Shown: piece after piece, positions 1-12,643 of the stretch
Numbering within the stretch: the first letter of the stretch is position 1
Layout of the letters: every line of letters starts with the position of its first letter
Source of the DNA: Corella eumyota
Taxonomy: Eukaryota; Chordata; Ascidiacea; Phlebobranchia; Corellidae
Length of the DNA stretch: 64,000 nt
Assembly: GCA_963082875.1 (NCBI GenBank)
Contig: OY720100.1
Coordinates: forward strand, 15,276,591 to 15,340,590
Direction: 5' to 3'
The notes under the pieces: model-generated
What the model saw: only the letters and a program-made list of their open reading frames with translations
What the model was told of the DNA's origin: nothing
Databases searched by the model: none
Made by a program: the position numbers and the translations under genes

Positions 1-32
1 TTAGGGGTGAACCAATACAGTCAATCCCCCAG

Positions 33-3000
33 AACTGAATTTACTTTGGGGGAATACGAAACAAAAAATGAGGTTAGATCAATATATCTAATTTTTACAT
101 CAAATTAATTTCTATTAAAAAGCAAATTTTTATCCACCTTATATTTTATTTTAGCCTTTTGATAATATTAGTATAAAAACCAGTTACTAAGTTTTAATTC
201 GCTATAAATCGAAGTTTCAGTGGGGCCCAAATATAAATTGAGGTAGGGGTTATTAAATACCCCCCAATATATTTGGCCTTTTCATCATAGTTGTATAAAG
301 AGCTGTTATTTGATTAGAAGTTAAATTGTTAATTTAGAACCCACCTTAATTTAATATATTTTTTAAAGGTTATTGATGGTATAAATGAGATTAAATACAT
401 GGAAGGAAAAACATTGACTGGTAAAGCAATGAATTTTACTCGAAAAAATAGTTTTACCTTGGAGGCTGGAAGTAGACCAGAAGTTGAAAAGGTCAGATCA
501 AAAATTTAATTAAAAACATTTATTTTTATTAATACTACTTACAAACATTTCAATAACATCGAACATCAAATATTTTTAATTAAGGTAGGCTATCTATTCC
601 TTAATTTTAAATTAAAAAATTATTTTTATTTAATCTCATACAGGTTCTTATAGTGATGACTGATGGCGAATCACAAGATAATGTAACAGACGCTGCAACT
701 TTAATGCATGACTTTATCAGTACCTATGCGGTATGTTAATTATGTTTGAATGTTATAACTAGTTTGTAAAATCCTACAAAAACTGTTTTAAGTTAATATT
801 ATATATCCTTAAACTTGTGATAACTTTATAGATCAAATTTTACTTATGTAAAAAATGTTTAAAATTTAATAAGTTTTATTTAGTTTAAAAGTAAAAATTA
901 AACCTAGCTTTAAAGACACGTACTAATTGGCAGCGTGGTGTAGTGGTAAGAACCTTTGCTACACCACACATGAGGTGGTGGGTTTAATCCCCACTGATCT
1001 TATGTGTAGCGCTCTTGAGTAAGGTGCTATAAACAGTATAAACTCCTGCTGAGCCAATACTTAATCAGCACATTACCCATAAAGAAATACATTTGCCTAC
1101 CAACTTCTAATATTAAATTTACATTTTTTAACAAAGATTGGAGTGGGTGAAGTTGATATTCAACAAATCAAAGAAATAGCTTCAGACCCAGATGAAAAAT
1201 ACAGTTATAAGGTTGATGATTTTAATGCACTGAACAGTCTAAGAAAAGACTTGGTGGGAAAAGTGTGTTTGGAAGGAAGCAAAACCGATCAAATAGGTTC
1301 GTTAATTAATTTTTAAATTTTAAATACCTTAAAATTTAATAATGAAGAACACGGGCAGAAAATGATTTAATTTAAAAACAAAGTAATTATGAATAAAGTG
1401 TTTAAAAAATATTAATGTTTTGATGACGATTTATGCTATAGCAGTTGATATTTTTTTTAGTTTGTCCTTCACTGGTTGTTGATATTGTAATCATAGTCGA
1501 TGCAAAAATAGGATTACGACCCAACCACTTTACAAATGCAAAAACGTTTTTTAAACAAATCATAAAGTCCTTTCCCATTTCACCGGATGGAACTCGAATA
1601 GCCATTATAGAGTTTCACAATGGAACAAAGTAAATTCTAGTTGTTTTGGTAGAAATATACAATTTTTTGCAACATTTTAATTAAAAAAAGACGAATAATT
1701 TATTTTTACTTTTATATTTTAGGACAGAGTTTTCCTTATCAAAATACCAAGATTTTGAACAATTGTTAAGCGCAATCGATAAAGCAAGACCAGATGGAAG
1801 TATAAATGATGAAACTGAATCTAAGCTAGGTGCTGCATTATCACAAGCTCAGATCCATTTAAACAATCAAAGTTTTGGGGCAAGACCAAATACACCCAAA
1901 GTAAGAAATTAAGTCTTAATATTTACAGAAAGGATTTGTAGCATTAGTTAAACACTGGCCAGCACCATGTGGGCTTTTAGTTATAGCTTTACTGCTTTTA
2001 TGTTGTCCCCAAAATTTACTTAATATTTGAGCTGATAAATGTCATATTTTTTAAGTAAAAAGTTATCCTTTTTTTGACTTTTAGCTTGTTTTTGTCTTGA
2101 CATCATCGAGTTCAAATGATGAAGTGGAGATAGCTGTGGAGCAGTTGGCTGATTCCGGAGCAATTGTGTTCGCAGTTGGTGTCGGTGATTATGTAAATAA
2201 CTCACAAATCCAACAGGTAATTTTCCTTAAAATATTAATAATGGCGTCTTAAAATTTTTAAGTTTTAAAACAGTTTCTTTTAGTAAGCTTAAATTATGTA
2301 TACAACTATTCCAGCATACAAAATTAAACTTTTTCTTTGTGGTGAAAGTTTTATATACCTAACACCTTTTTTCAGATATCATCATTTCCTGGTGTTTCTG
2401 TAAAACATTACCCTGACTTGTTAGGAATAAGAGAAGACATCTCAAAAGCCATATGTAAAAAATTGGTAGCAGGTAAAATTATTCATTTTCTGCTAGTTTA
2501 TTTTATGGTTTAAAGTTGAACTTAGTCTGTTAATAAATGGTAAAAAGTGAATTATAGTAAAAAGTGTAGTAAGGTTAGTATAAGCTGTTTAAAAATCAAA
2601 ATGTTTTTTTTGTATATATTTTTATCCTCGATGTGGGAAGGTCAAATGCGCGACCTAAACATAGAGTAACATCAGTTACTCCGACCCAGTCTTGAGATGC
2701 CTGTGGCAGTTTGGGATATTATAGATTATCATAGCCTGATAATTATACTGCTGATTAAGTGCTCGCTCAGCAGGAGTTCATACCGTTTACGGGGCCTTAC
2801 TCAAGGGCGCTACAGCATGAGAGCAGTGGGGATTGAACCCACGACCTAATGTGTGGTGTAGCAAGTGTTCTTACTACTACACCACGCTGCCGATGTAACA
2901 TTGAAATCTCTTTTATTAGAAAAAAAAAATTTTTAGAAGCCCTAACAAACAGATAATATTTTAATTATGTCATTCTTTACCAAAAACATGTCACTCTTTA

Positions 3001-6000
3001 CCAAAACATGTTCTTATTAATTGTGTTATAGAATGTCGAGATCAAGCAATAGATATTGGAATCTTTACTGACGATTATACTGAAAATATTAACATATCAG
3101 CCCTTTATTCCGAATTAAAAAACAGATTCGGCTCCGAGGCTCAATTTACTCTAAAAACTACTTCAACATCAAATGTAACTAACTATTAAAAAAAGTTTTT
3201 GTTCTATTGAATAAAGTTAAGTAAAAATAGTTAACCGAAAAATATTCTGTAATTTTTTTGTGCAGGTAAACGAAGAAGTAATTCCTATTAACGCAACAGT
3301 GGTTCCAGATATTTCTTTTAAAAATGAAGAAAATATGTATTCAAACAACTTGTTTCAGACAATGCTACCCAGAAGAAATAATGTGCAGAAAGTGTTGGTG
3401 CTACTTACAAACCAATCATCACCACATTACAGTGATGTTACTCAAACCTTATTAGAGGTATTTCTTTTTTATATATATTTTTATCCTCGATGTGGGAAAG
3501 TCGAATGCGCGACTTAAACATAGAGTAACATCAGTTACTCCGACCCAGTCTCGAGTTGCATGTGGCAGTTTTGGGATATGCCTGTGGCGCTACAGCATGA
3601 GGTCTGTGGGGATTGAACCCACGAACCCATGTGTGGTGTAGCAAGTGTTCTTACCACTACACCACGCTGCCGTTATCTTAATTTAGAATTAAAAACAAGT
3701 AGAATTGAACCTACAGCCATGAGCTTTGCTTAATATCTAAACTACTATGCATAAATACTGTATTTTAAAGATTAAGTACAGTTTTTTTTATCAAAATATA
3801 ATTGTTTTTAGGCTCGTGGTTCCGGTGTAGAAGTTCTTGAAGTCCCAGATAAAACCTATCAACAATCTTCAAACATAAAGTTGTTATCATCAAAGTTAAC
3901 AGAACAGATATGTGAAAGTAAGATTTGACTTAAGAAATGCCTAAAAAAATGTTGCAACTGTTAAAGTCTACAACACAGAAAATTTAAGAAAAAAGAATAA
4001 TGACTTATTTTAAAATTTTTGTAGAGTCACAGTGTCCATATTTAGTAAGAAATGAAGAAATATACAAGGGTTAGTATTTCTAACTAAAACCTAAACATAC
4101 ATCCACCTAAACATACATCAGTTACTCCGACCCAGTCTCGAGTTGCTTTTTGGCAGTTTAAAATATTATAGAGACTATAACTGCACGATAATATGCTGCT
4201 GATTAAGTGCTGGCTCAGCAGTAGTTAATCCCGTTTATAGTGCCTTACTCAAGGGCGCTACAGCATGAAAGCAGTGGGGATTGAACCCACGACCTCATGT
4301 GAGGTGTAGCAAGTGTTCTTTTCACTACACCACACTGCCGGTTTAAAAATGATAACCTTATGATGACTGTCAAGGTATAAGTATCACTATTTAAGAAATA
4401 ATATTTATTTTGGTTAATGATTTATTTTTATTGCAGGATTTGATTTGATCAAAGAATTTGATTTAGCATCAGATCAGGTGAAGGGAGTGAAAGAAGTAAA
4501 GGGAATATTTGGGTGGGCAACCCCAGCTTATAGAATAAAGGGAAGCCAAAGTAACTTAATTGAAAATAAAAGGTAAGACAAGTAAAAACCAAGAGTTATT
4601 TAAGATATTAGGTTATTATTTGTTCTAAAATTAAACATCAGAATCTTTGTTTTAAGCTGTATATAGTTATTTAACCGGCAGCGTGGTGTAGTGGTTAGAA
4701 CACTTGCTCTTTCACACATGAGGTCTTGGGATCAATCCCCACTGCTTTCATGCTGTAGAGCCCTTGAGTAAGGCGCTATAAATGTTATGAACTCCTGCTA
4801 AGCCAGCACTTAATCAGAAGAATTATAATCGGGCAATTATAATTTATAATATCCCAAACTGCAACAAGTAACTCGAGACTTGGTCAGAGTAACAGATTTT
4901 ACTCTATGTTTAAGTTGCGTATTCGACTTTTCCACATCGAGGATAAAGATAAATACAAAAAAAATTGTTTTACCCTTCTTTACTTGTACTAAAATTAACT
5001 TAAAAATTTTTAGAGACATTTTTCCTGGTCGTTTGCCATCTCAATTTACAATAGTTTCACTTATGAAGAAAATGAAAGCAACATCAGACAACAGCATTCT
5101 AAACCTGATTAAGCTTGAAAATGAAAATAAAGAAACTGAATTTCAAATTTTAGTTGATGCCAAACAAAAGGTTTTACAAATAAGGTAAAGGCACAAACTT
5201 ACAGTCTAACTAAAATAAGAAAACATTTTTAATATTGTGATTTTAAAGTACAGCTTAAATTATTTTTATACATGAATTTAGAATTAAAATATCCTTTATT
5301 TTTCTGTACACTTTTTTTCAGTAAAGAACATCATTTTATTACTTTAACATTATTAAAACCAGGCTTAAAGGGTAATTAGATAGCCTATAAGAAATTAGTT
5401 TAAATTTATGTTTTTTTTTTAATTTTAGAATTGGTAGTGAAACATTGACAGTAGACAACTCTCAAATCAAACCTCTTTTCAACAAAAAATGGCACAAATT
5501 GGAGGTTATTGTCGGGTCAAATAATATTGTGGTTAGTCTAGATTGCAAAATTGTCGGAAACTACCGTACTCAAAACAACATTGAGTTCACTAGAAATGGA
5601 AATGCCCTTGTAGGTCAAAATGTTGGAAAACCACAAACAATGGTAAGATGACCCTATTAAAGGCCATAAGGGAAATTTTGAGGAAATCAATGACTATTTT
5701 TAAGCATATTTCAGGGTTTATAACTGTTTTTATGTTAAACATAAGGACAAAGGATACATTTTTGGTGTAATACAAAATTAAGTATTGTGTTTTTGGGAGT
5801 CTTTGCCATTACAATTGATTTAATTAACTTGATTGCAGTATACACTTCAAGATCTGGCAATTAAGTGTCACAATAATGAGGAATCTACAAAACCAGAAAA
5901 ATGCTGTGAGTTAAAGAAATTTGAAAAATCAGAAATGGTAACTTACGAATTTTAATTTTATGCAACTATTTAGTTTTCTGTTTAATTTAGAGATTTTTGA

Positions 6001-8574
6001 CAACAGTTTTTTTTTTCCTTTTTTGTTGTATATATCTTTATCCTCGTTGTGGGAAGGTCAATGTGTGACTTAAACATAGAGTAACATTAGTTACTCCGAC
6101 CCAGTCTCGAGTTGCCTGTGGCAGTTTGGGATATAATAGATTATAATTGCCCAATAATTATGTTGCTGAGTTCATACCGTTTATAGCGGCTTACTCAAGG
6201 GCGTTACAGCATAAGAGCGGTGGGGATTGAACTCACGACCTCATGTGTGGTGTAGCGTAAAAAAGGTTTCAAACCTTTTTTGTTTTTAGTGTGTTGAACA
6301 GACAGTGACAAACCCTCCTACTTTTTCCACAACTCCTCAAAAATTACCTGGAGGTGGGGGTCCTGCTGAAATTAGAAATTTTACATTTCCACAAACAGAA
6401 CCCACGCCTACAACAGAGCCAGCAACGACAACAACAGAACCAATGACAACTACAACAACAGCCCCTGCAACAACGACTACAACAACAGAACCAACAACAA
6501 CAACGACTACAACAACAGAACCGACAACTACAACAACATTTCAATTAGAACCTTGTGCATGTGAACCCATTATGGGAATACCCGGGCCACCCGGACCTGT
6601 TGGTCCCATCGGTCCCCCTGGTTTCCAAGGACAGAAAGGTCAACCTGGAATACCGGGCGCAATAGGACCCAAGGTTAAAACTTAACAATAAAATATTTGT
6701 GTTGTTAATTTAAAAATTTAACTGACTTGTTTTTGTTTAGGGTGAAAGTGGGTACATGGGAATTCCGGGCTTTCCCGGGGAAAAGGGTGAAAATGTAAGT
6801 TAAGTTATATTATACATAACCTCAGTTAGAATACATAACTGCAACTTACCTGATCAAGTATAATTTTGTATAAAAACAGATTTGTAACAATAAAAAGATT
6901 CATTTTCAGCAAGTCCCAACAAGCTATGTTGCCTTAATATTGCATTATTTTGATACAGGCAACTTTAAACTGGCCTTAACCCCAAAGTAATAAAAATACA
7001 AAAAGTAAAAATAATTTTGAGTAAAATTCAAAAAAAAAAATATTTCTACATTTAAATTTTGTACAAAAATAATTTTTGATATTTTTTAAAAGAGAAATTG
7101 ACTTTACAAATATCTCTGTAGGGAAAGGTTGGAAAGCAAGGACCACCTGGTCCTCCAGGACCCTCTGGAACAGGGGAAGGAGGAGGTAGTTCGGGAGCTA
7201 AAGGCGAGAAGGGAGAAAAGGGGTCCGGGTCAAATGCAATCATGGTGAATGGAAGAATAAAAGGAATAACAAGGGTAAGAACTTTTATAAATTTATTTAG
7301 TATTAAAAAAATGTATTTGTAAACCCAATTTTATTAACTTAATATGAATTCAAGGGTTATGCCCTATTTATTTACAGAATACTTTTTTTAGGGCGTTTCG
7401 GAACAAAGAGTGCGTCAAATTGCAAGAGAGATTGTAATTGAAATGATGACAAGTAAGCCATCGTCAAAACAATATACCAGTTTTTAAGTCATAGTTCTAC
7501 ATCAACAATTAACATATAATGTCATGTGACAAAATAATTAAATTACTTTTTTTTCATAAAATACAAAACCAGTCTAAATTATTTTTAGCTGAGATCCCTC
7601 GTTTGGTTGTCAGTATGATCGAACAAAATGGACAGTCACGGTTTGCTGAGCGTGGACCCCCAGGACCCCAGGGTGAAAGAGGATACACAGGTGATACTGG
7701 TGCAAGAGGACCCATGGGTCAACCTGGAGAGAGGGGCCTAAGAGGGGTACAGGGTGTTGCAGGTGTTAGAGGCCCACAAGGTAGTGTACAAGGCCTATAC
7801 CCTATAACTGTAACAAAAAACTTTATTGGGTTTTAAATACACATTATTATCCTAGCTTTTTTTTATAATTTTACTAACTTGTAAATAAAATAAGACTTTC
7901 ACAGCCCATATTTTAAATACCATAATTCTTATAGTTCAAATTTAGAAGTATTAAGAATAGACCAATAAAAATATATTTTCTCAGGTTTTATGGGTCTAGC
8001 TGGTGATAAGGGGGCTAAGGGGTTATCAATTAAGGGTGATACAGGTAACCCAGGATTAAGGGGACCACCTGGTCAATCTATAATGGGTAGAGATGGAATG
8101 ACTGGAGCCACTGGACCACAAGGAAGAAAAGGTGACATGGGTCGACCGGGGCTACAGGTAATATACTTGATTATTGTCTAAGTGAGTTGTCATATTATTA
8201 ACAGTTTTCTTGATTATGTGATATTTTAAATACCAGGGTATTAAATTTTTTCATTAGTATCAACTTAACTAGAAGAGTTTGAATATTAGTACGTCATAAA
8301 ATTTAAAAAAACTTATGTTTTTTGGTAGGATGTCAAATGTACTCTTATAGTCAACATAAGTACATAGTCCAGTGCCTTTAGAACAAATACACTTCAATTA
8401 TTTTTGACATATGTAGGCTGACTTTAACACTATTGTTAATTCCAGGGTATACAGGGTATGCATGGTCAATGCCACGCAAATTCATGCCGAAGAACAGTAA
8501 TGGAGGTAATGCAGAAAAATGGCCACGCCAATAGCTATTCAGATAACCGAAGAAGTTATAATGATAAGGGTTAA
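33..8574 (+). CDS. FACIT-like collagen alpha chain with VWA and TSPN domains (5' end outside window)
   Basis: This is a secreted extracellular-matrix protein; FACIT collagens decorate fibrils or basement membranes. Exons read: 33-72, 369-491, 644-730, 1137-1296, 1461-1629, 1723-1900, 2085-2216, 2376-2472, 3032-3174, 3266-3457, 3812-3917, 4025-4069, 4437-4572, 5014-5184, 5429-5642, 5839-5937, 6290-6673, 6741-6794, 7122-7274, 7392-7452, 7589-7780, 7985-8157, 8446-8574; all phases agree. Domains in order: C-terminal half of a VWA domain (IVMTDGES, then AIGVGEVD), a complete VWA (1461-2472), a degenerate VWA (3032-3917), a TSPN/laminin-G-like domain (4437-5937), a Thr/Pro/Glu-rich stalk, Gly-X-Y block 1 (6580-7220), a non-collagenous linker with amphipathic helices, and Gly-X-Y block 2 (7640-8470). 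A GxCxxxxC motif (GQCHANSC) closes the triple helix, as at the COL1/NC1 junction of FACITs. Closest in plan to collagens XII/XIV/XXI/XXII; the exact orthologue is unclear. The gene is broken only by the window edge. Confidence 0.85.
929..1078 (+). repeat. tRNA-SINE, subfamily A, 3'-truncated
   Basis: A-box GTGGTGTAGTGG and B-box GGGTTTAATCCCC, ends after the TCAGCA hairpin; intron of the collagen gene. Confidence 0.85.
2604..2892 (-). repeat. tRNA-SINE, subfamily A, full length
   Basis: Whole element from the TTTGTATATA tail to the GCTGCCG head. The tail hairpin reads AGGTCGCGCATTTGACCT in the sense direction. Confidence 0.92.
3463..3672 (-). repeat. tRNA-SINE, subfamily A, internal deletion
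   Basis: Tail and tRNA head present, middle missing. Begins 5 nt after the exon 3266-3457 donor. Confidence 0.9.
4099..4340 (-). repeat. tRNA-SINE, subfamily A, tail-truncated
   Basis: Runs from the TAACTGATGT region to the tRNA head; collagen intron. Confidence 0.88.
4677..4962 (+). repeat. tRNA-SINE, subfamily A, full length
   Basis: GGCAGCGTGGTGTAGTGG head, GATAAAGATAAATAC and A-run tail; ends about 50 nt before the exon 5014-5184. Confidence 0.92.
6022..6256 (-). repeat. tRNA-SINE, subfamily A, head-truncated
   Basis: Tail to TGTGGTGTAGCG; the tRNA start is missing and the end lies 33 nt before exon 6290-6673. Confidence 0.88.
6400..6545 (+). repeat. Coding Thr/Pro/Glu tandem repeat (mucin-like stalk)
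   Basis: Inside exon 6290-6673 of the collagen, imperfect ACA/ACC/ACT codon runs broken by GAA-CCA (Thr-Glu-Pro) units encode about 45 residues that are mostly threonine. Such segments are usually O-glycosylated extended linkers; here it separates the TSPN domain from the triple helix. Repeats of this type commonly vary in length between alleles. The Cys-rich reading frame on the opposite strand is only its shadow. Confidence 0.8.
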
Positions 8575-9913
8575 CAAGCAATCTTAGTGGGCTTTGTTTC
8601 TTTAAATGCCACAGTTGGGTTACTGTTATACTATCAGTTCTGGTAAGTTACCCTTAAAAACTTTTACTTGCCTTGTACATTAGACTATTTCAAAATTTCT
8701 GTGGCTAAAGAATTAACTCATTTATGCAGTGTAATGATTGTGTCGCTTATTCAGCATTTTTACTATATCAGCATAAGTTCCAATGCTTTCGTGTCGTTCA
8801 AGTTTCTTACCATTAAGAAAATGCTTTTCGTGTTAATTTGTGTGTCATATTAAAATACCTGATAATCGTAATAAATAATATACAAGAAACAAATGTGGTG
8901 TAAAATACCTACTTTCACTAACCTGGGTTATTCTTTAGATGCTAAAGAAGATCAGTGTTTCAGGCAAAAAGGTGTTGTAAAATACCTACTTTTACTAACC
9001 TGGGCTATTCTTTAGATGCTAGGGAAGCTCAGTGTTTCAGGCAAAAAGATTTTAAAAATCCATTAAAAATTAGCTCTAAATTATAATTCCATATGCAAAT
9101 ATTAACCTTGAAAAGTAAAACACGTTTTAATCATTTTTTAAAAGCTATGTACATAATTGTTTTTATATTTATTATAAACAGAAAATGCTTTGCAGGATTG
9201 ATTAAACAAATATGGCAACTTCTAAACTTCACAATGAGTTTTAAAATTTTTAAATAAGTTTTATTGCAAATTCATTTTAAAAATTAGGTTAACCAAATAT
9301 AATAGTGTAATTTTAGCATTTACATAACAAACAATTTTAAACTTAATGTCATATACTATTAAAAAATTAATAAACTATAAGAATTAACTCAGTAAAAAAC
9401 TTAAAAAAAAATGTAAATCATATAATACATTTCCATAGCGTTATAGGTTTAACACTAAAAAAAAACTAGCTTTAATTTGTAGTAGTAAAACCTATCTTCT
9501 AGAATAAATAACATTAAAAAATAATAAAATGAAGAAACCCTAAACAGTCAATGTGTGAGTATGAAAATATTACATTTAATGTGGCTAAGAAATTATATAA
9601 GCACATAATATAGCTGGCCAATTGTTGTTTACTATTATTGATGTGATTGCAATAAGCCACCTACATTATATTACATTTAAATATAAGCATCACAATATAA
9701 AAAACAACATGGCAAATGTTAAATATGCTACAAAAATTTTAAAAAAATGAATTTTCGATGTTAGTTGTTAGTTTTTTGTTTGAAGCTCTGATTTTTGATT
9801 TAAAATTAAAACTGACATGAACATTGGAAACTAAGGTAAAAAAATAAAACTGTAAGAAACTTGTTTAATGCCTTGACACAGTGTGTTAAAAGTTTTGAAA
9901 GTCCACAAAATGT
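8575..9913. other. Intergenic region between convergent collagen and PPP6C 3' ends
   Basis: AT-rich, with no supportable coding exon. It holds both 3' UTRs and one local direct duplication at 8893-9049. Short open frames at 8668-8853 have no homology-like pattern and are taken as chance. Confidence 0.6.
8893..9049. repeat. Direct duplication of about 78 bp
   Basis: Two adjacent copies of a unit running from GTAAAATACCTACTTT to GTGTTTCAGGCAAAAA differ at a handful of positions. No known element was recognised. Confidence 0.85.
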
Positions 9914-10831
9914 TTATAGGAAATAAGGGGTTGTGTTCCTCTCTGGTATAACGCGCTGATTATCGGGAACAGCGTGAAACAATTTCGGTTCTCTTTCATT
10001 TTTCGAATTAACCATAAGTATAGCAGCAATATTGCCACACCGGTAACAATAATTTGGTGCAGACCAAACTGTTACCAATTTTTCGTCAAACATATACTTG
10101 TAACCTTCATGGACCAACTGGTGCGCTCGGCATATTAAAGATAGACCATTAAGGTGCACAAACTCATTGGTGACCTTACCGCCAAATAACCAACCAGCAC
10201 CACGGGGTGATATTGCCCATGTATCAACATCTTCAGGGTCAGACCAGACAAGATCACAGAACGCCCCTTTGTGCGGTATCTCTTGTTGTCTGTCGATCGT
10301 ACGGATTTGGTCAAGAGTTTTGACGTCAGGGGATAGCCCACCATGGACACAAAGAATCGTGGAATCAATGATAGCAGCAATGGTCAACAGATCAAACACT
10401 TTGGTGCAGTATCTCCAAGCATTTGCGTTACCATATTTAGTCTGGCACTCATCGTAGAAACCATAAACCTGTGTGATTTGTCTGCTTTCGTGATTTCCTC
10501 TTAGCAATGTAATCCTATTCGACCACTTGGCTTTAAGTACAAGCAAGTATGTGAGTGTCTCCAAACTGTAATATCCACGATCCACAAAATCTCCCATAAA
10601 GACATAATTCGTATCCGGTATTTCACCCCCATTCTTAAACAGTTCTAGCAAGTCATAGAACTGCCCATGAATGTCACCACAGATTGTGACAGGTGTAGAA
10701 ACAGGTTGTACATTTGATTCTTCAAGTAGAAGGTCACAAACATGATCGCACAATCTTTTAAGGTCGTATTCTGGTAAATATTTGCAAGTTTTTGCAATCT
10801 CAACCATACGGTCCAAATCAATAGCAACCAT
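9914..10831 (-). CDS. PPP6C: Serine/threonine-protein phosphatase 6 catalytic subunit
   Basis: A single uninterrupted reading frame of 305 residues, the same length as vertebrate PPP6C and recalled to be very similar along its length. PPP-family metal-site motifs are all present: GDIHG (~52), GDFVDRG (~80), GNHE (~112), the HGG histidine (~163) and the [10 protein letters not shown] segment (~235). It ends in TTPYFL, the C-terminal leucine methylated in PP2A/PP4/PP6. The N-terminal [14 protein letters not shown] stretch distinguishes PP6 from PP2A and PP4. PP6 works with SAPS (PPP6R) and ankyrin subunits in mitosis, NF-kB and DNA-damage control. It is notable for having no introns among intron-rich neighbours. 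It is divergent from SYF2, with 524 bp between start codons. Confidence 0.97.
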   Translation of the reverse strand: MVAIDLDRMVEIAKTCKYLPEYDLKRLCDHVCDLLLEESNVQPVSTPVTICGDIHGQFYDLLELFKNGGEIPDTNYVFMGDFVDRGYYSLETLTYLLVLKAKWSNRITLLRGNHESRQITQVYGFYDECQTKYGNANAWRYCTKVFDLLTIAAIIDSTILCVHGGLSPDVKTLDQIRTIDRQQEIPHKGAFCDLVWSDPEDVDTWAISPRGAGWLFGGKVTNEFVHLNGLSLICRAHQLVHEGYKYMFDEKLVTVWSAPNYCYRCGNIAAILMVNSKNEREPKLFHAVPDNQRVIPERNTTPYFL

Positions 10832-11355
10832 ATTTTAGAATTATATACACAGTAGCTTAGTCTTTACTTTAACTCTGTAAAGAAATACCATTACTGAATT
10901 ATTAAAATATTTTGAATGGCATAAAACTAAGTGCGTTTTAAATAAATTTAATATAAAATTTAATATACAAACTGAAGTTATTAAGATTGCACTTATTGAC
11001 CCTTAACCTGCAAATAAAATACAACGATTTCCGAACACTACCGGGCCGCCTGGTCTCCCTGTTGTAAGCAAAATTTGCAAATTATTGATTTAAATTTAAA
11101 TTTCAAAATTACTAACTAATTTATTTTAAAAACAAACTGACAAAAACAGTTTTAAACCTACGTAAGTGTGCATGAATTTGACACTAATTCCTTTAAGTCC
11201 GAATCCTAATGAACCCGAAATTTGTTTACGCACCCTGTAAAAGGGAAATCCCCATTTCGTAAGCGCGTCATAGAAAATAAACTAACGTACAAAAGTAACA
11301 AGTAAACAGAAATAACTTTTGTAGTGTAAATCTCTTAAAAATCAAAAATTTAATT
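10832..11355. promoter_or_regulatory. Divergent intergenic region PPP6C / SYF2
   Basis: 524 bp between two divergent start codons, with no SINE insertion. It should contain both promoters. A GC-richer patch lies at 11035-11065. No TATA box or specific site can be assigned with confidence. Confidence 0.55.
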
Positions 11356-12305
11356 ATGGAAAACGATGCTGCTAGCAAAAAAGAAGAATCAACGAAAGAA
11401 ACACCCGGCACAAGTAAACCTCTGGACAGATTAGCGAGGTTAAAAGAGTTAAAATCACGTAGACAAGAATCGCGCCGACTTAACAGGGCCGAAGTCGTGG
11501 AAGAAGACAGGAAAAGTAAACTTCCCGGAAATTGGGAGAACCGACAAATGCGTGCCGAGTACAAACTGAACGAGATTGCACAACGCAAGGAATGTGATGC
11601 AAGTGGTAAGGATTACGACCGAGAAAAATTGATGGGAATGAGTGCTGTTGAGGCAGAAACAAGAGAAGCAAACAAGAAAAGAAAACATGACCCAGACCCC
11701 GGTTTTTCAAGTATGATTATTAAAATATTATACATTTTCTGTTTTTTTTTATTTTTGTATATATCTTTATCCTCGATGTAGAAAAGTCGAATGCACGACT
11801 TAAACATAGAGTTACATCAGTTACTTGACCCAGTCTCGAGTTGCCTGTGGCAGTTTGGGATATCATAGGCAGTTTGGGATATCATTATAAAGTCTTTATT
11901 TATTTGTCCATTACATGTTTTTTAAATATAAATTACTTTCTTTCAGCTTTTGATGAGGCAGGATCTCGGCTGTACCGAAAACTTGCCAAAAACATTAACC
12001 CCGACATGGAAGAGTACAATCGAAAAAAAGAAGAGATGGGAGAAAGTGCGTTTTACGCTGGTCTTAACACTTTGCTACCAGGCCAAGTGAATGATACCAA
12101 AAAGAACATAGATAACATGGTAAACGATCTTCTTGAGAGAAAGAAGAAAAAGAAGCCATACAGTCGAAGACGCACCCATGACGATGAAAAGGATATCGAT
12201 TACATTAACGAGAATAATGCGAAACAAAACCGAAGGTTGGAACATTTCTACGGAAAATACACGGCAGAGATCAAGCAGAACTTGGAACGGGGAACAGCAG
12301 TGTAA
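11356..12305 (+). CDS. SYF2: Pre-mRNA-splicing factor SYF2
   Basis: Two exons, 11356-11710 and 11947-12305, joined in phase 1, encode about 237 residues (human SYF2 is 243). The protein is highly charged and helical. Seen motifs include RLARLKELKSRRQESRR near the N-terminus, LPGNWENRQMRAEYKL, and in exon 2 NPDMEEYNRKKEEMG, FYAGLNTLLPGQV and the C-terminal NRRLEHFYGKYTAEIKQNLERG. SYF2 is a nuclear component of the Prp19/NTC-associated spliceosome and is needed for efficient pre-mRNA splicing. The intron holds a truncated SINE. It is tail-to-tail with METAP1D, with AATAAA signals near 12606-12624. Confidence 0.95.
11751..11886 (-). repeat. tRNA-SINE, subfamily A, 3' fragment
   Basis: Only the tail half remains, with a short duplicated GCAGTTTGGGATATCAT; in the SYF2 intron. 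Confidence 0.85.
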
Positions 12306-12643
12306 AGAAACTATTTCCAAGTATTTTAATTTGTTAATACCTAGGGTCAGGTGACATTGCTTGCTTTAAAGCACTTTCACTATGGCCTAGCCATATATAG
12401 TTGTAAATATATTTGGTTAAAGTTAAACCCACTAATAATATTTTAAGTGAAGTGTTGTATATGATGTTGGATAACTGTTATCTCACTTATTATGAAATTA
12501 CTCTTAAAATTGAGTTATATATATTTGTTGTACAGTATTTTTACTCGATGGCCATTTAAAAAGAATTTTTAACCAAAACTTAATGAAACATTAAATTTAT
12601 TAAGTAATAAATGAGCAAATAAACACTGAAATTTAGTTTTATT
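12306..12643. terminator. Shared convergent 3' region of SYF2 and METAP1D
   Basis: 338 bp between the two stop codons. AATAAA motifs on the + strand (about 12606 and 12620) suit SYF2, and TTTATT near 12596 gives AATAAA on the - strand for METAP1D, so the two 3' UTRs probably overlap. Confidence 0.6.

Noticed and set aside
6344-6544. Cys-rich protein on the - strand
   Set aside because: It is the antisense of the threonine codon repeat of the collagen exon.
7052-7243. Proline-rich - strand frame
   Set aside because: Antisense shadow of Gly-X-Y codons in exon 7122-7274.
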